A stretch of DNA of 64,000 bases. Origin: Neorhizobium alkalisoli (GTDB lineage Bacteria; Pseudomonadota; Alphaproteobacteria; Rhizobiales; Rhizobiaceae). Below, one piece after another: positions 1-9,580 of the stretch. The stretch lies in contig NZ_VIWP01000003.1 in assembly GCF_007829835.1 (NCBI RefSeq), positions 372,001 through 436,000 of the forward strand, read 5' to 3'. The notes beneath the pieces were generated by a model. The model did no database searches. It was given only the letters and a program-made list of their open reading frames with translations, and was not told the origin of the DNA. Position 1 is the first letter of the stretch, and each line of letters starts with the position of its first letter. Position numbers and translations under genes: made by a program.

Positions 1-132
1 GCGTATTGTCCATGTCTGCCATCGCCTGTCCGGACGAAAGCCGCCCTGAGGATCAATCGAAAATTCGAAAATCCTGTTCTGCCGATGCGGCCGGCTTGTC
101 AATGCCAGCCGCATCCACAGTCAGACGAAATC

Positions 133-162
133 GACGCATGGGCCTGGCTTGGCCCACGCGTC
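133..162 (-). terminator. Hairpin downstream of the DUF427 gene
   Basis: Twelve-base arms at 133-144 and 151-162 pair with one A:C mismatch around a six-base loop. The structure lies just past the DUF427 stop codon. The tract after it on the minus strand is only mildly T-rich, so it is a weak intrinsic terminator at best. Bases 1-132 show no supportable gene. Confidence 0.35.
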
Positions 163-179
163 AGTCAGCACGCCCGGCC

Positions 180-563
180 TCAGGCAGCCAGTTCCTCGAT
201 GGAATCGACACGGTCGGGATAAAAGGCGAAGTGCTCTTTAATTTCACCAACAGCCTCGAAAGGCATTTCGTAGGACCAGACGGTATTGGCCGAGATCTGC
301 CTGCCATCGATGACGGCACTGAAATAGGAGGCATCTCCCTTGTAGGGACAATAGGTGGAATGGTCGGTGCGTTCAAAGGCCGACATATCGACATCCTCAC
401 GCGGAATGTAATGGACAGGCGGATAGGCAGCTTCACGCAACGTCAGCACCCGGCGGCTGTCGGCAATTACCCGGCCGCCCGCCTTGACGACCACCCGATT
501 GCCGTTGCGGCTGATCTCGATCGGATGATCGGGACCCGGAACCTTCTTCACCTTGTCAGCCAT
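180..563 (-). CDS. DUF427 domain-containing protein
   Basis: A 127-residue soluble protein of the DUF427 family. The family core is visible, including the segment YCPYKGDASYFS (about residues 72-83) and the downstream W-S-Y-E stretch. Biochemical function is not established for the family, and related domains are annotated as nucleotidyltransferase-like only by structural inference. The start at 563 is supported by an AAGGA about nine bases upstream of ATG. It reads away from the DUF930 gene on the same strand with about 130 bases between them, so it may have its own promoter. Family assignment is firm; role is unknown. Confidence 0.9.
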   Translation of the reverse strand: MADKVKKVPGPDHPIEISRNGNRVVVKAGGRVIADSRRVLTLREAAYPPVHYIPREDVDMSAFERTDHSTYCPYKGDASYFSAVIDGRQISANTVWSYEMPFEAVGEIKEHFAFYPDRVDSIEELAA

Positions 564-690
564 GATGCGGATCCTTCCTGAAACCTTTTTGTCGAAACAC
601 TAAAAGACAAGATGGGGACCCGCAGGCCGCGGTCAAAGGCTTGCCGTGCAGAAAAATCCCGCTCAGGTGCTGGCTGCCAGCCGGCCCGCC

Positions 691-2274
691 TCAAAACTCG
701 GGAAAACCACGGCTTCGCCACTGCGATCTTGGAATGGCGCCGCCGACATCGAAAGCGAAGGACACGACCCTTGTGGCATCCATATCGATCTCGCAGCGGA
801 AACTGAGATCGAACCACTGCCCCCTCTGCAGGAAGCCGGCCCGGCGGATGTCGAGAACGGTTCCCTGCGGCAGGCGCGGCGCGGGCAAAAATTCCGGGCG
901 ATAGGCGGCATGCAGGAGCTGCTGGCGAAGCTCGGTGGCGCAAAGCTGGCCGGCGCGGCTGCCGCGCGGAATGCCGGCCATAGCGGTCGTTGCAACATCG
1001 TCACCCGTATCCTGGGTCGAAAACAGCGTCTTGGCCGGTGTCAGTTCGGCCGGCTTGTTGGATGGCTTTTCCGAGGTCTTGTCTCCTGTCGGGCGCGCCA
1101 TCGGTTTTGGCATCACGACGCCCGGAAGCGATCCACCCAGCGGATCGGTCGCGGAAGCCCCGGCGCCGGCCTGTGGATCACCAGAGGCAACGCTCAACTG
1201 TTGCGGCACCGCATGGCCCATTTCCGTGGCACCCGACGGTGTATCCGTCTTCTCGGCATCGGCAGCGGCCTGTGCAGCTGGATCGGTATCCTGAGAGGCA
1301 GTGTCGGCGGAAGCGGCTGTGTCTGCAGCCTCGGCGCTATCACCATTGGGAGACTTGCGTGGGCCGCTATCCTTGTCACCGAAACGGAACACGGGCTGCA
1401 ACGTCGGAACCGGCGAACCGGTGCGGTTGTCTGCCGACTGATCCCGGCTCTGCTCCTGAGATGATTGTGCCTGTTGCTGCTCCGCCTGCTGGCGAGCCTG
1501 CTCCTCGGCCTGCGCGGCCTGCTCTTGCGCCTGCTTCTGCTCTTCAGCCTGCTGCTGGGCCTGCCTTTGCTCTTCGGCTTGCTGCTCGGCTTTCGCCTGC
1601 TCCGCCTTCTGCTGCTCTGCCTGTTTCTCAGCGGCCTGCTGTTTGGCGGCGGCCTCTTGCGCCGCCTTCTGTTGGGCCGCCTGTTCGCGCGCGGCCTGCT
1701 CCTGCGCAGCTTTCTGCTCGGCAGCTTTCTGTTGCGCCTGTTTCTGTTCTGCTGCCTGCTGCGCTTTTTCCTGCGCGGCCTTTTGCGCTTCCGCCTTCTG
1801 CTGCTCTGCCGCCTTCTGACGGGCTGCGGCCTCTGCGGCTTGCTTGGCCTGTTCGGAGGCCTTTGCTCTCTCTTCCTCGGCAGCCTTTTCCTGTGCCGCC
1901 TTCTCCTCGGCAGCCTTCGCCTCCGCCTTCTTCTGGGCATCGGCCTTCTGCGCATCAGATGCCTGGGACTGCGCCTGCGAACTGGTCAGATTAGGATCTT
2001 CGGGCGGTTTCGGCGACGGCGGAGGTGGCGACTCGCTCTTCGCAGCCTGTTCTTCAAGCTTGAGCGCCTCGGCAGCAGCCTCGCTCTCCGGCTTCGGTGC
2101 CTCCTCTTCCGGCGGAGACACAAGCTCCACCTGGACGACCTCTTCCTTCTGCGCCTCGGCCTGCGGCAATGGCAGCCTCACGAAGAACAGGGCAGCCACC
2201 AGAGCATGCAGCGCCACCGAAGCGGCCAGCACTCCGATAATCTTATGCCGCGATGTCCGGGAAGTTTCCTGCAT
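691..2274 (-). CDS. TolA/TonB-like membrane-anchored DUF930 protein
   Basis: A 527-residue envelope protein with a short cytoplasmic tail and one membrane segment at about residues 11-33. That segment holds an S-x3-H pattern (S19, H23) like the one TonB and TolA use to contact ExbB/TolQ-type motors. Next comes a Pro/Glu-rich stretch, then a very long Ala/Gln/Lys/Glu-rich region (about 105-275) expected to form a periplasmic helix as in TolA. A Ser/Asp/Ala-rich linker follows, and a C-terminal globular part (about 430-527) matches DUF930 and carries two cysteines. No exbBD or tolQR neighbours are present. Inference: it spans the periplasm and couples a C-terminal domain to the inner membrane. 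The partner is unknown. Confidence 0.75.
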   Translation of the reverse strand: MQETSRTSRHKIIGVLAASVALHALVAALFFVRLPLPQAEAQKEEVVQVELVSPPEEEAPKPESEAAAEALKLEEQAAKSESPPPPSPKPPEDPNLTSSQAQSQASDAQKADAQKKAEAKAAEEKAAQEKAAEEERAKASEQAKQAAEAAARQKAAEQQKAEAQKAAQEKAQQAAEQKQAQQKAAEQKAAQEQAAREQAAQQKAAQEAAAKQQAAEKQAEQQKAEQAKAEQQAEEQRQAQQQAEEQKQAQEQAAQAEEQARQQAEQQQAQSSQEQSRDQSADNRTGSPVPTLQPVFRFGDKDSGPRKSPNGDSAEAADTAASADTASQDTDPAAQAAADAEKTDTPSGATEMGHAVPQQLSVASGDPQAGAGASATDPLGGSLPGVVMPKPMARPTGDKTSEKPSNKPAELTPAKTLFSTQDTGDDVATTAMAGIPRGSRAGQLCATELRQQLLHAAYRPEFLPAPRLPQGTVLDIRRAGFLQRGQWFDLSFRCEIDMDATRVVSFAFDVGGAIPRSQWRSRGFPEF

Positions 2275-2404
2275 AGCCCCGATGTAGGATGAATTGTGCG
2301 CCGGATCGAGTCCATGACGAAGGATCGCGGCAAAAAGAAAGCGTGATCACAGGTGTGAACGCCTGTCCTGCCGCGCGCCCTGTTGCATCACGCAAACCCG
2401 GCCA

Positions 2405-2440
2405 ACAAAAAACCCGGCCTGCCTTGGGCAAACCGGGTTC
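2405..2440 (-). terminator. Intrinsic terminator of rpoD
   Basis: Arms AACCCGG (2411-2417) and CCGGGTT (2433-2439) form a hairpin just past the rpoD stop. Read on the minus strand it is followed by a run of T (2410 downward). Confidence 0.85.
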
Positions 2441-2464
2441 TTCAATAATCTGTCGCGAACAGCC

Positions 2465-4525
<2,061 letters not shown>

Positions 4526-5006
4526 GTATGTCGTCGCTTTCCCTGAACGCCACGTCGCCGCGCTTCGTGGCTTGCGGCTGGAGGCTATGCCACGCTTGCC
4601 GCGAATCGATGTTCAACTCAGTAACGGAATGATCTTTAATTCCCGATTACCATTGACTGTCGCCAATGACAGGACCGGCCCTTCCAGGTCAACGGCCTTC
4701 ATCTTCGGTGCGCTTGACCCAATCCGCCCATTCTGACTGAAATGGTGATTCCCACAAATTAATGTTTCGTCAAGTTTTTCCGAAGGCTGTGCCCAGGAAA
4801 AGTGGAAAATGCCGCATCTAAGCGACAGATTCGGGGGGTATTCCCACCAAGTTACCGCTTATGTAGGCGGCGCATGGCCAAAGACAAGGTTCGCATCCGC
4901 ACAATTATGACCAGGAATGCAACGCTCCCCTCGACATCCAGAAAACACCCGCGGCACCTGGGTACCACTACCAGCACGATAGTCGTCAATCAATACTTCG
5001 CGCGGC
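4526..5006 (-). other. Intergenic leader/promoter region of rpoD
   Basis: This gap between dnaG and rpoD holds no convincing gene. A plus-strand open frame from 4802 has no family resemblance and overlaps the dnaG end. It must contain the rpoD promoter on the minus strand. TTGACG (minus strand, near 4765-4775) is a possible -35, but I see no good -10 at the right spacing. No strong terminator for dnaG is evident, so read-through from dnaG into rpoD is possible. Confidence 0.4.
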
Positions 5007-7031
5007 TTATCCATGGGTTACTGCGGCTCCCTTCACCCGGCCGGACAGCACGCCGAACCCGTCGATGATCGCCTCCTGGTTTTCGAGCCGCGAGATCTCG
5101 TTCTGGACCTCGAAAAGCGCGCGCATCAGCATTTCCGCCCGATCCGGCTCGTCCTCGGTCATCTCGGCGATCTCTCGCTCGAGCTCGATCTTCTGCCAAC
5201 GCAGCTCCTTGTTGCGCGAATGCAGTGCCCGGGTCTGCCGATAGGCCTGCAGCGCATCCTGCGCATCCGCCTCCTCGGTCGCGGTCCACAGACGCGCATT
5301 GCGAATCTGCTGGGTCATCGACTTCACAAGATCGTCAAAGCCGTTTTCGGCCAGCTGCTGACGCAACACGGCCGGCGTCAGCTCGGCGCCGATCTTGCCG
5401 GCAACCGTCAGAAGGCACGACCAGAAGCGCACCAGATCGCGATTTTCGAATTCGATCGAAGCGATCTCGTCATATTCGTCGAACAGCAATTGCGGATGGT
5501 TTGCGATGGTGAGCGCCAGCACACTTTCCCGCAGCGCCGGCAGGTCATGATGGCCGCGCACAAGGCCGGAGCGCATCAGCCGCTCGGAAATGCCGAGCCG
5601 CCCGCCGCCCGCGGCACCACGCTGTCCCTGTGCGCCAAAACCGCTTTGCCCAAAACCGCCTTGCCCGGACCGGCCACCGCCACCGCGCTGAAAACCGCCC
5701 TGCCGCCGGTCGCCACCGCCGCGCGAGACCGGCGCGAAAAAGCTGTTCAGCCTGTCGCGCACATCTTGCTGGTAATGGCGCCGGACATTTTCATCGGCGA
5801 TCACCGAAACGACCTGCTTCAGACGCGCCTCGAGTTCGGCGCGCTTTTCCGGCGTGTCCAGACTGGCGCCGTTGGTCTCGCGCTGCCAGACCATTTCGGC
5901 AAGCGGCCGTGCTTCGGACAGCACCCGATCGAAAGGCGCCCTGCCCTCATGGCGCACAAGATCATCCGGATCCTTGCCATCCGGCAAAAGCGCGAAACTG
6001 ACCGACTTGCCGGGCTTGATGAAGGGAAGCGCCAGATCCGCCGCACGGTTGGCGGCACGGATGCCGGCGCCATCGCCGTCGAAGCAGAGGATCGGCTGCG
6101 GTGTCATGCGCCACAGAAGTTCGAGCTGGTTTTCGGTGAGCGCCGTGCCGAGCGGCGCAACCGCATTCTCGACGCCCGCCTGATGCAGCGCTATCACGTC
6201 CATATAGCCTTCGACGGCAATGATCGTGCCCGCTTCCTCGCGTCCGCCCGTCTTCTGGGCCGCCCGCCGTGCGCGCGAAAAATTGTAGAGGACCTGCCCC
6301 TTGTGAAAAAGTTCGGTCTCGTTGGAATTGAGATATTTCGCCGGCGCATCCGCAGCCATGGCGCGACCGCCGAAGGCAATCACCTTTTCCCGCGACGAGA
6401 GAATTGGAAACATCACACGGTCACGGAACCGGTCATAGGAGACGGCAATACCTTCGCCATGCACGACGAGCCCACAGGCCTCGATCTGCTCTTTTGGCAC
6501 GCCCTTGGAGGCCAGATGTTCCTTCAGCGCATTGCGGCTTTCCGGCGCATAACCGAGCCGGAACGTGTCGATCGTCCGGGCCGTCAGGCCGCGATCGCGC
6601 AGATAGGCGCGCGCCCTGACGCCGACAGCGCTCTGCAACTGATCCTGAAAGAACTGAGTCGCCATTTCCATGACGTCGAGCAGCGTGGTGCGTTCCTTCT
6701 CACGCCGCTCCGCCTGCGGATCTGGCTGCGGCATGGCGATGCCGGCAATATCGGCCACCGTCTGTACGGCTTCCGGAAAACTCATGCCTTCCGCTTCGGT
6801 CAGGAACCGGAAATGGTCGCCGGAGACGCCGCAGCCGAAGCAGTGGTAGCGCCCCTTGCGGTCCTCGCAGTGAAAGCTCGGGCTCTTTTCGCCATGGAAC
6901 GGGCAGCAGGCCCAATAATCGCCGCGGCCGACATTGGTTTTCTTGCGATCCCAGGTCGCGCGTCGTCCAACGATCGTGGAGATCGGCACGCGGTCGCGGA
7001 TTTCATCAAGAAAATTATTCGAGAAACGCAT
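5007..7031 (-). CDS. dnaG: DNA primase DnaG
   Basis: Synthesises RNA primers at the replication fork. The 674-residue product has the N-terminal CHC2 zinc finger (CPFH ... CFGC, about residues 40-66), then the TOPRIM catalytic core with VEGYMD and the DGDGAG metal-binding segment, then a C-terminal helicase-interaction region. Between core and C terminus is a Gly/Arg/Gln-rich low-complexity linker (around residue 435-490). I chose the ATG at 7031 because it is preceded by AGAGG at good spacing and begins MRFSNNFLDEIRDRV. A longer frame starting at 7055 has no ribosome site. rpoD lies downstream on the same strand. Confidence 0.97.
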   Translation of the reverse strand: MRFSNNFLDEIRDRVPISTIVGRRATWDRKKTNVGRGDYWACCPFHGEKSPSFHCEDRKGRYHCFGCGVSGDHFRFLTEAEGMSFPEAVQTVADIAGIAMPQPDPQAERREKERTTLLDVMEMATQFFQDQLQSAVGVRARAYLRDRGLTARTIDTFRLGYAPESRNALKEHLASKGVPKEQIEACGLVVHGEGIAVSYDRFRDRVMFPILSSREKVIAFGGRAMAADAPAKYLNSNETELFHKGQVLYNFSRARRAAQKTGGREEAGTIIAVEGYMDVIALHQAGVENAVAPLGTALTENQLELLWRMTPQPILCFDGDGAGIRAANRAADLALPFIKPGKSVSFALLPDGKDPDDLVRHEGRAPFDRVLSEARPLAEMVWQRETNGASLDTPEKRAELEARLKQVVSVIADENVRRHYQQDVRDRLNSFFAPVSRGGGDRRQGGFQRGGGGRSGQGGFGQSGFGAQGQRGAAGGGRLGISERLMRSGLVRGHHDLPALRESVLALTIANHPQLLFDEYDEIASIEFENRDLVRFWSCLLTVAGKIGAELTPAVLRQQLAENGFDDLVKSMTQQIRNARLWTATEEADAQDALQAYRQTRALHSRNKELRWQKIELEREIAEMTEDEPDRAEMLMRALFEVQNEISRLENQEAIIDGFGVLSGRVKGAAVTHG

Positions 7032-7277
7032 TTCTACCTCTGGGTCGGCAAGCATTCTAGCTGCCGCGCCGCATCTGCGCCACCATCAAGGCCAACTCAA
7101 ACCCGGGCCTGCCCGCTATCCACAGGCCAGAATACAGGCGAAAATGAAGGCTGGCGCCTGCCCGAGTCTGTCGACCACCCATCAAGACCGATTCGATATG
7201 ACAGATTTGAGGCAGTCGCCGGGGACCATGATTACGTTTTTGTAACTTGCAGTCAGGTCCGCGGCTATCTAACGTCT

Positions 7278-7421
7278 TGCTGAAATGAGCCGCCGACCGC
7301 GACCTTGCCGCCATAGGACGAACCACACCTCCGCTGGCCGCAGACGACGGAAACTATTTTTTTAGTTCATTTCGCTCTTCGGGGCGGGCTTTTGCAATGA
7401 TTGCAAATGTCCGCCCTTTTT
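7278..7421 (+). ncRNA. Candidate small RNA gene ending in a strong terminator
   Basis: On the plus strand GGGCGG (7382-7387) pairs with CCGCCC (7411-7416). The loop holds a perfect 17-base palindrome TTTGCAATGATTGCAAA (7391-7407), and TTTTT follows (7417-7421). No plus-strand coding gene precedes it. A possible promoter is TTGTAA (7240-7245) with CTATCT (7265-7270), though the 19-base spacing is long. The start near 7278 is inferred from that -10. I cannot assign it to a known rhizobial sRNA family. Confidence 0.35.
7382..7421 (+). terminator. Strong intrinsic terminator with internal palindrome
   Basis: Six G:C pairs (7382-7387 with 7411-7416) enclose a 17-base palindrome and are followed directly by five T. 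This is a textbook rho-independent terminator on the plus strand, in a place where no plus-strand gene ends. Confidence 0.75.
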
Positions 7422-7464
7422 CCGTCGGTGGCTCGTTCTTTGTCGACCGGCGGGATGCGTAGAA

Positions 7465-7505
7465 GAGCAAGAAGGCGGGAAACCGATGATCGGATTCCCG
7501 CCTTC
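7465..7505 (-). terminator. Intrinsic terminator of yqeY
   Basis: Arms AAGGCGGGAA (7472-7481) and TTCCCGCCTT (7495-7504) form a perfect ten-pair hairpin 18 bases past the yqeY stop. A T-rich stretch follows on the minus strand. Confidence 0.75.
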
Positions 7506-7522
7506 CCTAATGCGGCCAAAAC

Positions 7523-7975
7523 TTACTTCAGCAGATCCTTGACCATGCCGGAAGCCTTGGCGAAATCCATCTGGCCGGCATAACGCTCGCGCAGGGCGGC
7601 AATCACCTTGCCCATGTCGCGCATGCCTTCGGCGCCGATTTCAGCGATCACGCCCTTGATGATCTCGCTGACCTTCTCGTCGCTCAGCTGTTCCGGCATG
7701 AAGCTGCGGATGATCTCGATCTCCTCACGCTCCTGGCTAGCAAGCTCGGCACGGCCAGCCTCGTCGTAGATCTTGGCGGATTCTTCGCGCTGCTTCACCA
7801 TCTTCTGGAGGATCTGCAGGATATCGTCGTCGCTCGCCTCATCCTTGCCAGTGCCGCGATTGGCAATATCGCGATCCTTGACGGCGGTCTGGATCAGGCG
7901 GACGGTCGACAGACGACGAGCGTCCTTGGCCTTCATCGATTCCTTGAGCGCTGCGGACAGCTGTTCGCGCATCAT
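7523..7975 (-). CDS. GatB/YqeY domain-containing protein
   Basis: A 150-residue, almost entirely helical YqeY protein, matching the family length. This domain also forms the C-terminal tRNA-binding tail of GatB, the amidotransferase subunit that makes Gln-tRNA and Asn-tRNA. The free-standing protein is thought to act in tRNA metabolism, but its reaction is not settled. The segments VRLIQTAVKDRDI and MPEQLSDEKV are characteristic. The start at 7975 has AAGGAG seven bases upstream. It stands alone between dnaG and carA, the same neighbourhood as in other rhizobia, and has its own terminator. Confidence 0.92.
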   Translation of the reverse strand: MMREQLSAALKESMKAKDARRLSTVRLIQTAVKDRDIANRGTGKDEASDDDILQILQKMVKQREESAKIYDEAGRAELASQEREEIEIIRSFMPEQLSDEKVSEIIKGVIAEIGAEGMRDMGKVIAALRERYAGQMDFAKASGMVKDLLK

Positions 7976-8082
7976 TGTTTTTCTCCTTGAGGATGGCTCG
8001 GGCGACGCGCCTCATCGGGCCGGCCGCCGTCTTTGGCGCTGTCATAGAGCAAGGGCAAAGGGCGATCAATTGATTTGCCGCA

Positions 8083-8121
8083 GCATTGCATCATAGACAT
8101 GAGCATTGCATCACAGACATG
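8083..8121. repeat. Tandem 19-bp direct repeat upstream of carA
   Basis: Two copies of GCATTGCATCAYAGACATG lie at 8083-8101 and 8103-8121 with a 20-base period, about two helical turns, and differ at one base. They are in the divergent yqeY-carA intergenic region (7976-8314). Spacing on one helix face could suit cooperative binding by a regulator, but they could also be a chance local duplication. Confidence 0.5.
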
Positions 8122-8153
8122 CCTGATAGCGCGGGATTCTTGCACTCCCACGA

Positions 8154-8182
8154 TTGACCGCCCCGCCTGCCTTGTTTATGTC
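8154..8182 (+). promoter_or_regulatory. Candidate carA promoter
   Basis: TTGACC (8154-8159) and TATGTC (8177-8182) are separated by 17 bases, leaving a leader of about 125 bases before the carA ATG. The -10 match is only moderate. Confidence 0.35.
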
Positions 8183-8314
8183 GAACACTTGCACAACAAT
8201 TGGATGACGGGCTTTTGCGTGGGTTTCCGCGCGCCCTGTTCTTAATCGACGATGGATGGCCTCCATAGCCTGTTCCCCGGCCGGGAACGGGAACGCTGGG
8301 GCAGAAGGATAGAG

Positions 8315-9520
8315 ATGACCGCAACCGCTCCCTGGACAACAAAAAAGCCGACCGCAGTCCTCGTTCTTGCCGATGGCACCGTTATCGAGGGAATGGGCAT
8401 TGGCGCGACCGGCAAGGTGACCGCCGAAGTCGTGTTCAACACGGCATTGACCGGTTACGAAGAGATCATGACCGATCCGTCCTATCTGGGCCAGATCGTC
8501 ACCTTCACCTTCCCGCATATCGGCAATGTCGGCACCAATGACGAAGACATCGAAGACCTGACGCCGGCAGCACGCCGCGGCGCGGTCGGCACGATCTTCA
8601 AGGCCGATATCACCGAACCGTCCAACTATCGCGCCGCAAAACATCTCGACGCCTGGCTGAAGGCCCGCGGCGTCATCGGCCTGTCGGGCATCGACACCCG
8701 TGCGCTGACCGCCTGGATCCGCCAGAACGGCGCTCCGAACGCCGTCATCGCCCATGACCCGAACGGCGTTTTCGACATCGAGGCCCTGAAGGCCGAAGCC
8801 AAGGCATGGAGCGGTCTCGAAGGCCTCGACCTCGCCAAGGAAGCAACCTCCGGCCAGTCCTCGCAATGGGCTCAGAAGCCCTGGGTCTGGAATGAAGGTT
8901 TTGACGACCTGAAGCCGGAAGACGCCAAGTATCACATCGTCTGCATCGACTACGGCGTGAAGCGCAACATCCTGCGCCTGTTTGCCGGCCTCGACTGCAA
9001 GGTGACGATCGTGCCGGCCCAGACCTCGTCGGAAGACATCTTGGCGCTGAAGCCGGACGGCATCTTCCTGTCGAATGGCCCCGGCGACCCGGCTGCCACC
9101 GGCACCTATGCCGTTCCGGTCATTCAGGACGTCATCAAGACCGACATCCCGACCTTCGGCATCTGCCTCGGCCACCAGATGCTCGGCCTCGCGCTCGGCG
9201 CAAAGACCGAAAAGATGCATCAGGGCCATCACGGCGCAAACCATCCGGTCAAGGATCACACGACCGGCAAGGTGGAAATCGTCTCGATGAACCACGGCTT
9301 CGCAGTCGACTCGAAGTCGCTGCCGGAAGGCCTTGAGGAGACTCACATTTCCCTGTTCGACGGCACCAATTGCGGCCTGCGCCTCTCCGGCAAGCCGGTC
9401 TTCTCCGTGCAGCACCACCCGGAAGCTTCGCCCGGCCCGCAGGACAGCCATTACCTCTTCCGCCGCTTCATCAATCTGGTGCGCGAGAAGAAGGGCGAAG
9501 CGGCACTGGCCGAACGCTAA
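8315..9520 (+). CDS. carA: Carbamoyl-phosphate synthase small subunit (glutaminase) CarA
   Basis: Hydrolyses glutamine and channels ammonia to CarB to make carbamoyl phosphate for arginine and pyrimidines. The 401-residue protein has the N-terminal CPSase small-chain domain (to about residue 150). A class I glutamine amidotransferase domain follows, with the nucleophile elbow FGICLGHQMLGLALG and the catalytic His and Glu in QHHPEASPGP. The start at 8315 is backed by AAGGA at proper spacing; an upstream in-frame codon at 8252 has none. The partner carB is 7.4 kb downstream on the same strand, with seven unrelated genes between. A bidirectional terminator follows. Confidence 0.97.
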   Translation: MTATAPWTTKKPTAVLVLADGTVIEGMGIGATGKVTAEVVFNTALTGYEEIMTDPSYLGQIVTFTFPHIGNVGTNDEDIEDLTPAARRGAVGTIFKADITEPSNYRAAKHLDAWLKARGVIGLSGIDTRALTAWIRQNGAPNAVIAHDPNGVFDIEALKAEAKAWSGLEGLDLAKEATSGQSSQWAQKPWVWNEGFDDLKPEDAKYHIVCIDYGVKRNILRLFAGLDCKVTIVPAQTSSEDILALKPDGIFLSNGPGDPAATGTYAVPVIQDVIKTDIPTFGICLGHQMLGLALGAKTEKMHQGHHGANHPVKDHTTGKVEIVSMNHGFAVDSKSLPEGLEETHISLFDGTNCGLRLSGKPVFSVQHHPEASPGPQDSHYLFRRFINLVREKKGEAALAER

Positions 9521-9546
9521 GAGCTAAAACGGAATAAAGCTATCAG

Positions 9547-9580
9547 ACGGCCCGCTTGAGAAATCAGCGGGCCGTTTTCG
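9547..9580. terminator. Bidirectional terminator between carA and the MATE gene
   Basis: ACGGCCCGC (9547-9555) pairs with GCGGGCCGT (9567-9575), followed by a T-rich tail on the plus strand (TTTTCGTTT). The second arm overlaps the stop region of the convergent MATE gene. The minus-strand tail is weaker. Confidence 0.8.

Larger units (their letters stand above)
7032..7522. other. Intergenic region upstream of dnaG, with a plus-strand terminator
   Basis: No protein gene is supported here. It holds the dnaG promoter on the minus strand (not resolved), the yqeY terminator near 7472-7504, and a strong plus-strand terminator at 7382-7421. That terminator has no upstream plus-strand gene, suggesting an unannotated small RNA (see separate entry). 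Confidence 0.5.

Noticed and set aside
1465-2292. Leu-rich plus-strand frame resembling a membrane protein
   Set aside because: It is the antisense of the Ala/Gln/Lys coiled-coil region of the DUF930 protein, which yields Leu/Cys/Arg repeats.
4802-5068. Plus-strand frame containing MAKDKVRIRTIMTRN, which at first looks ribosomal
   Set aside because: It does not match L33, S10 or any other small ribosomal protein beyond a few residues, and it overlaps the dnaG 3' end.
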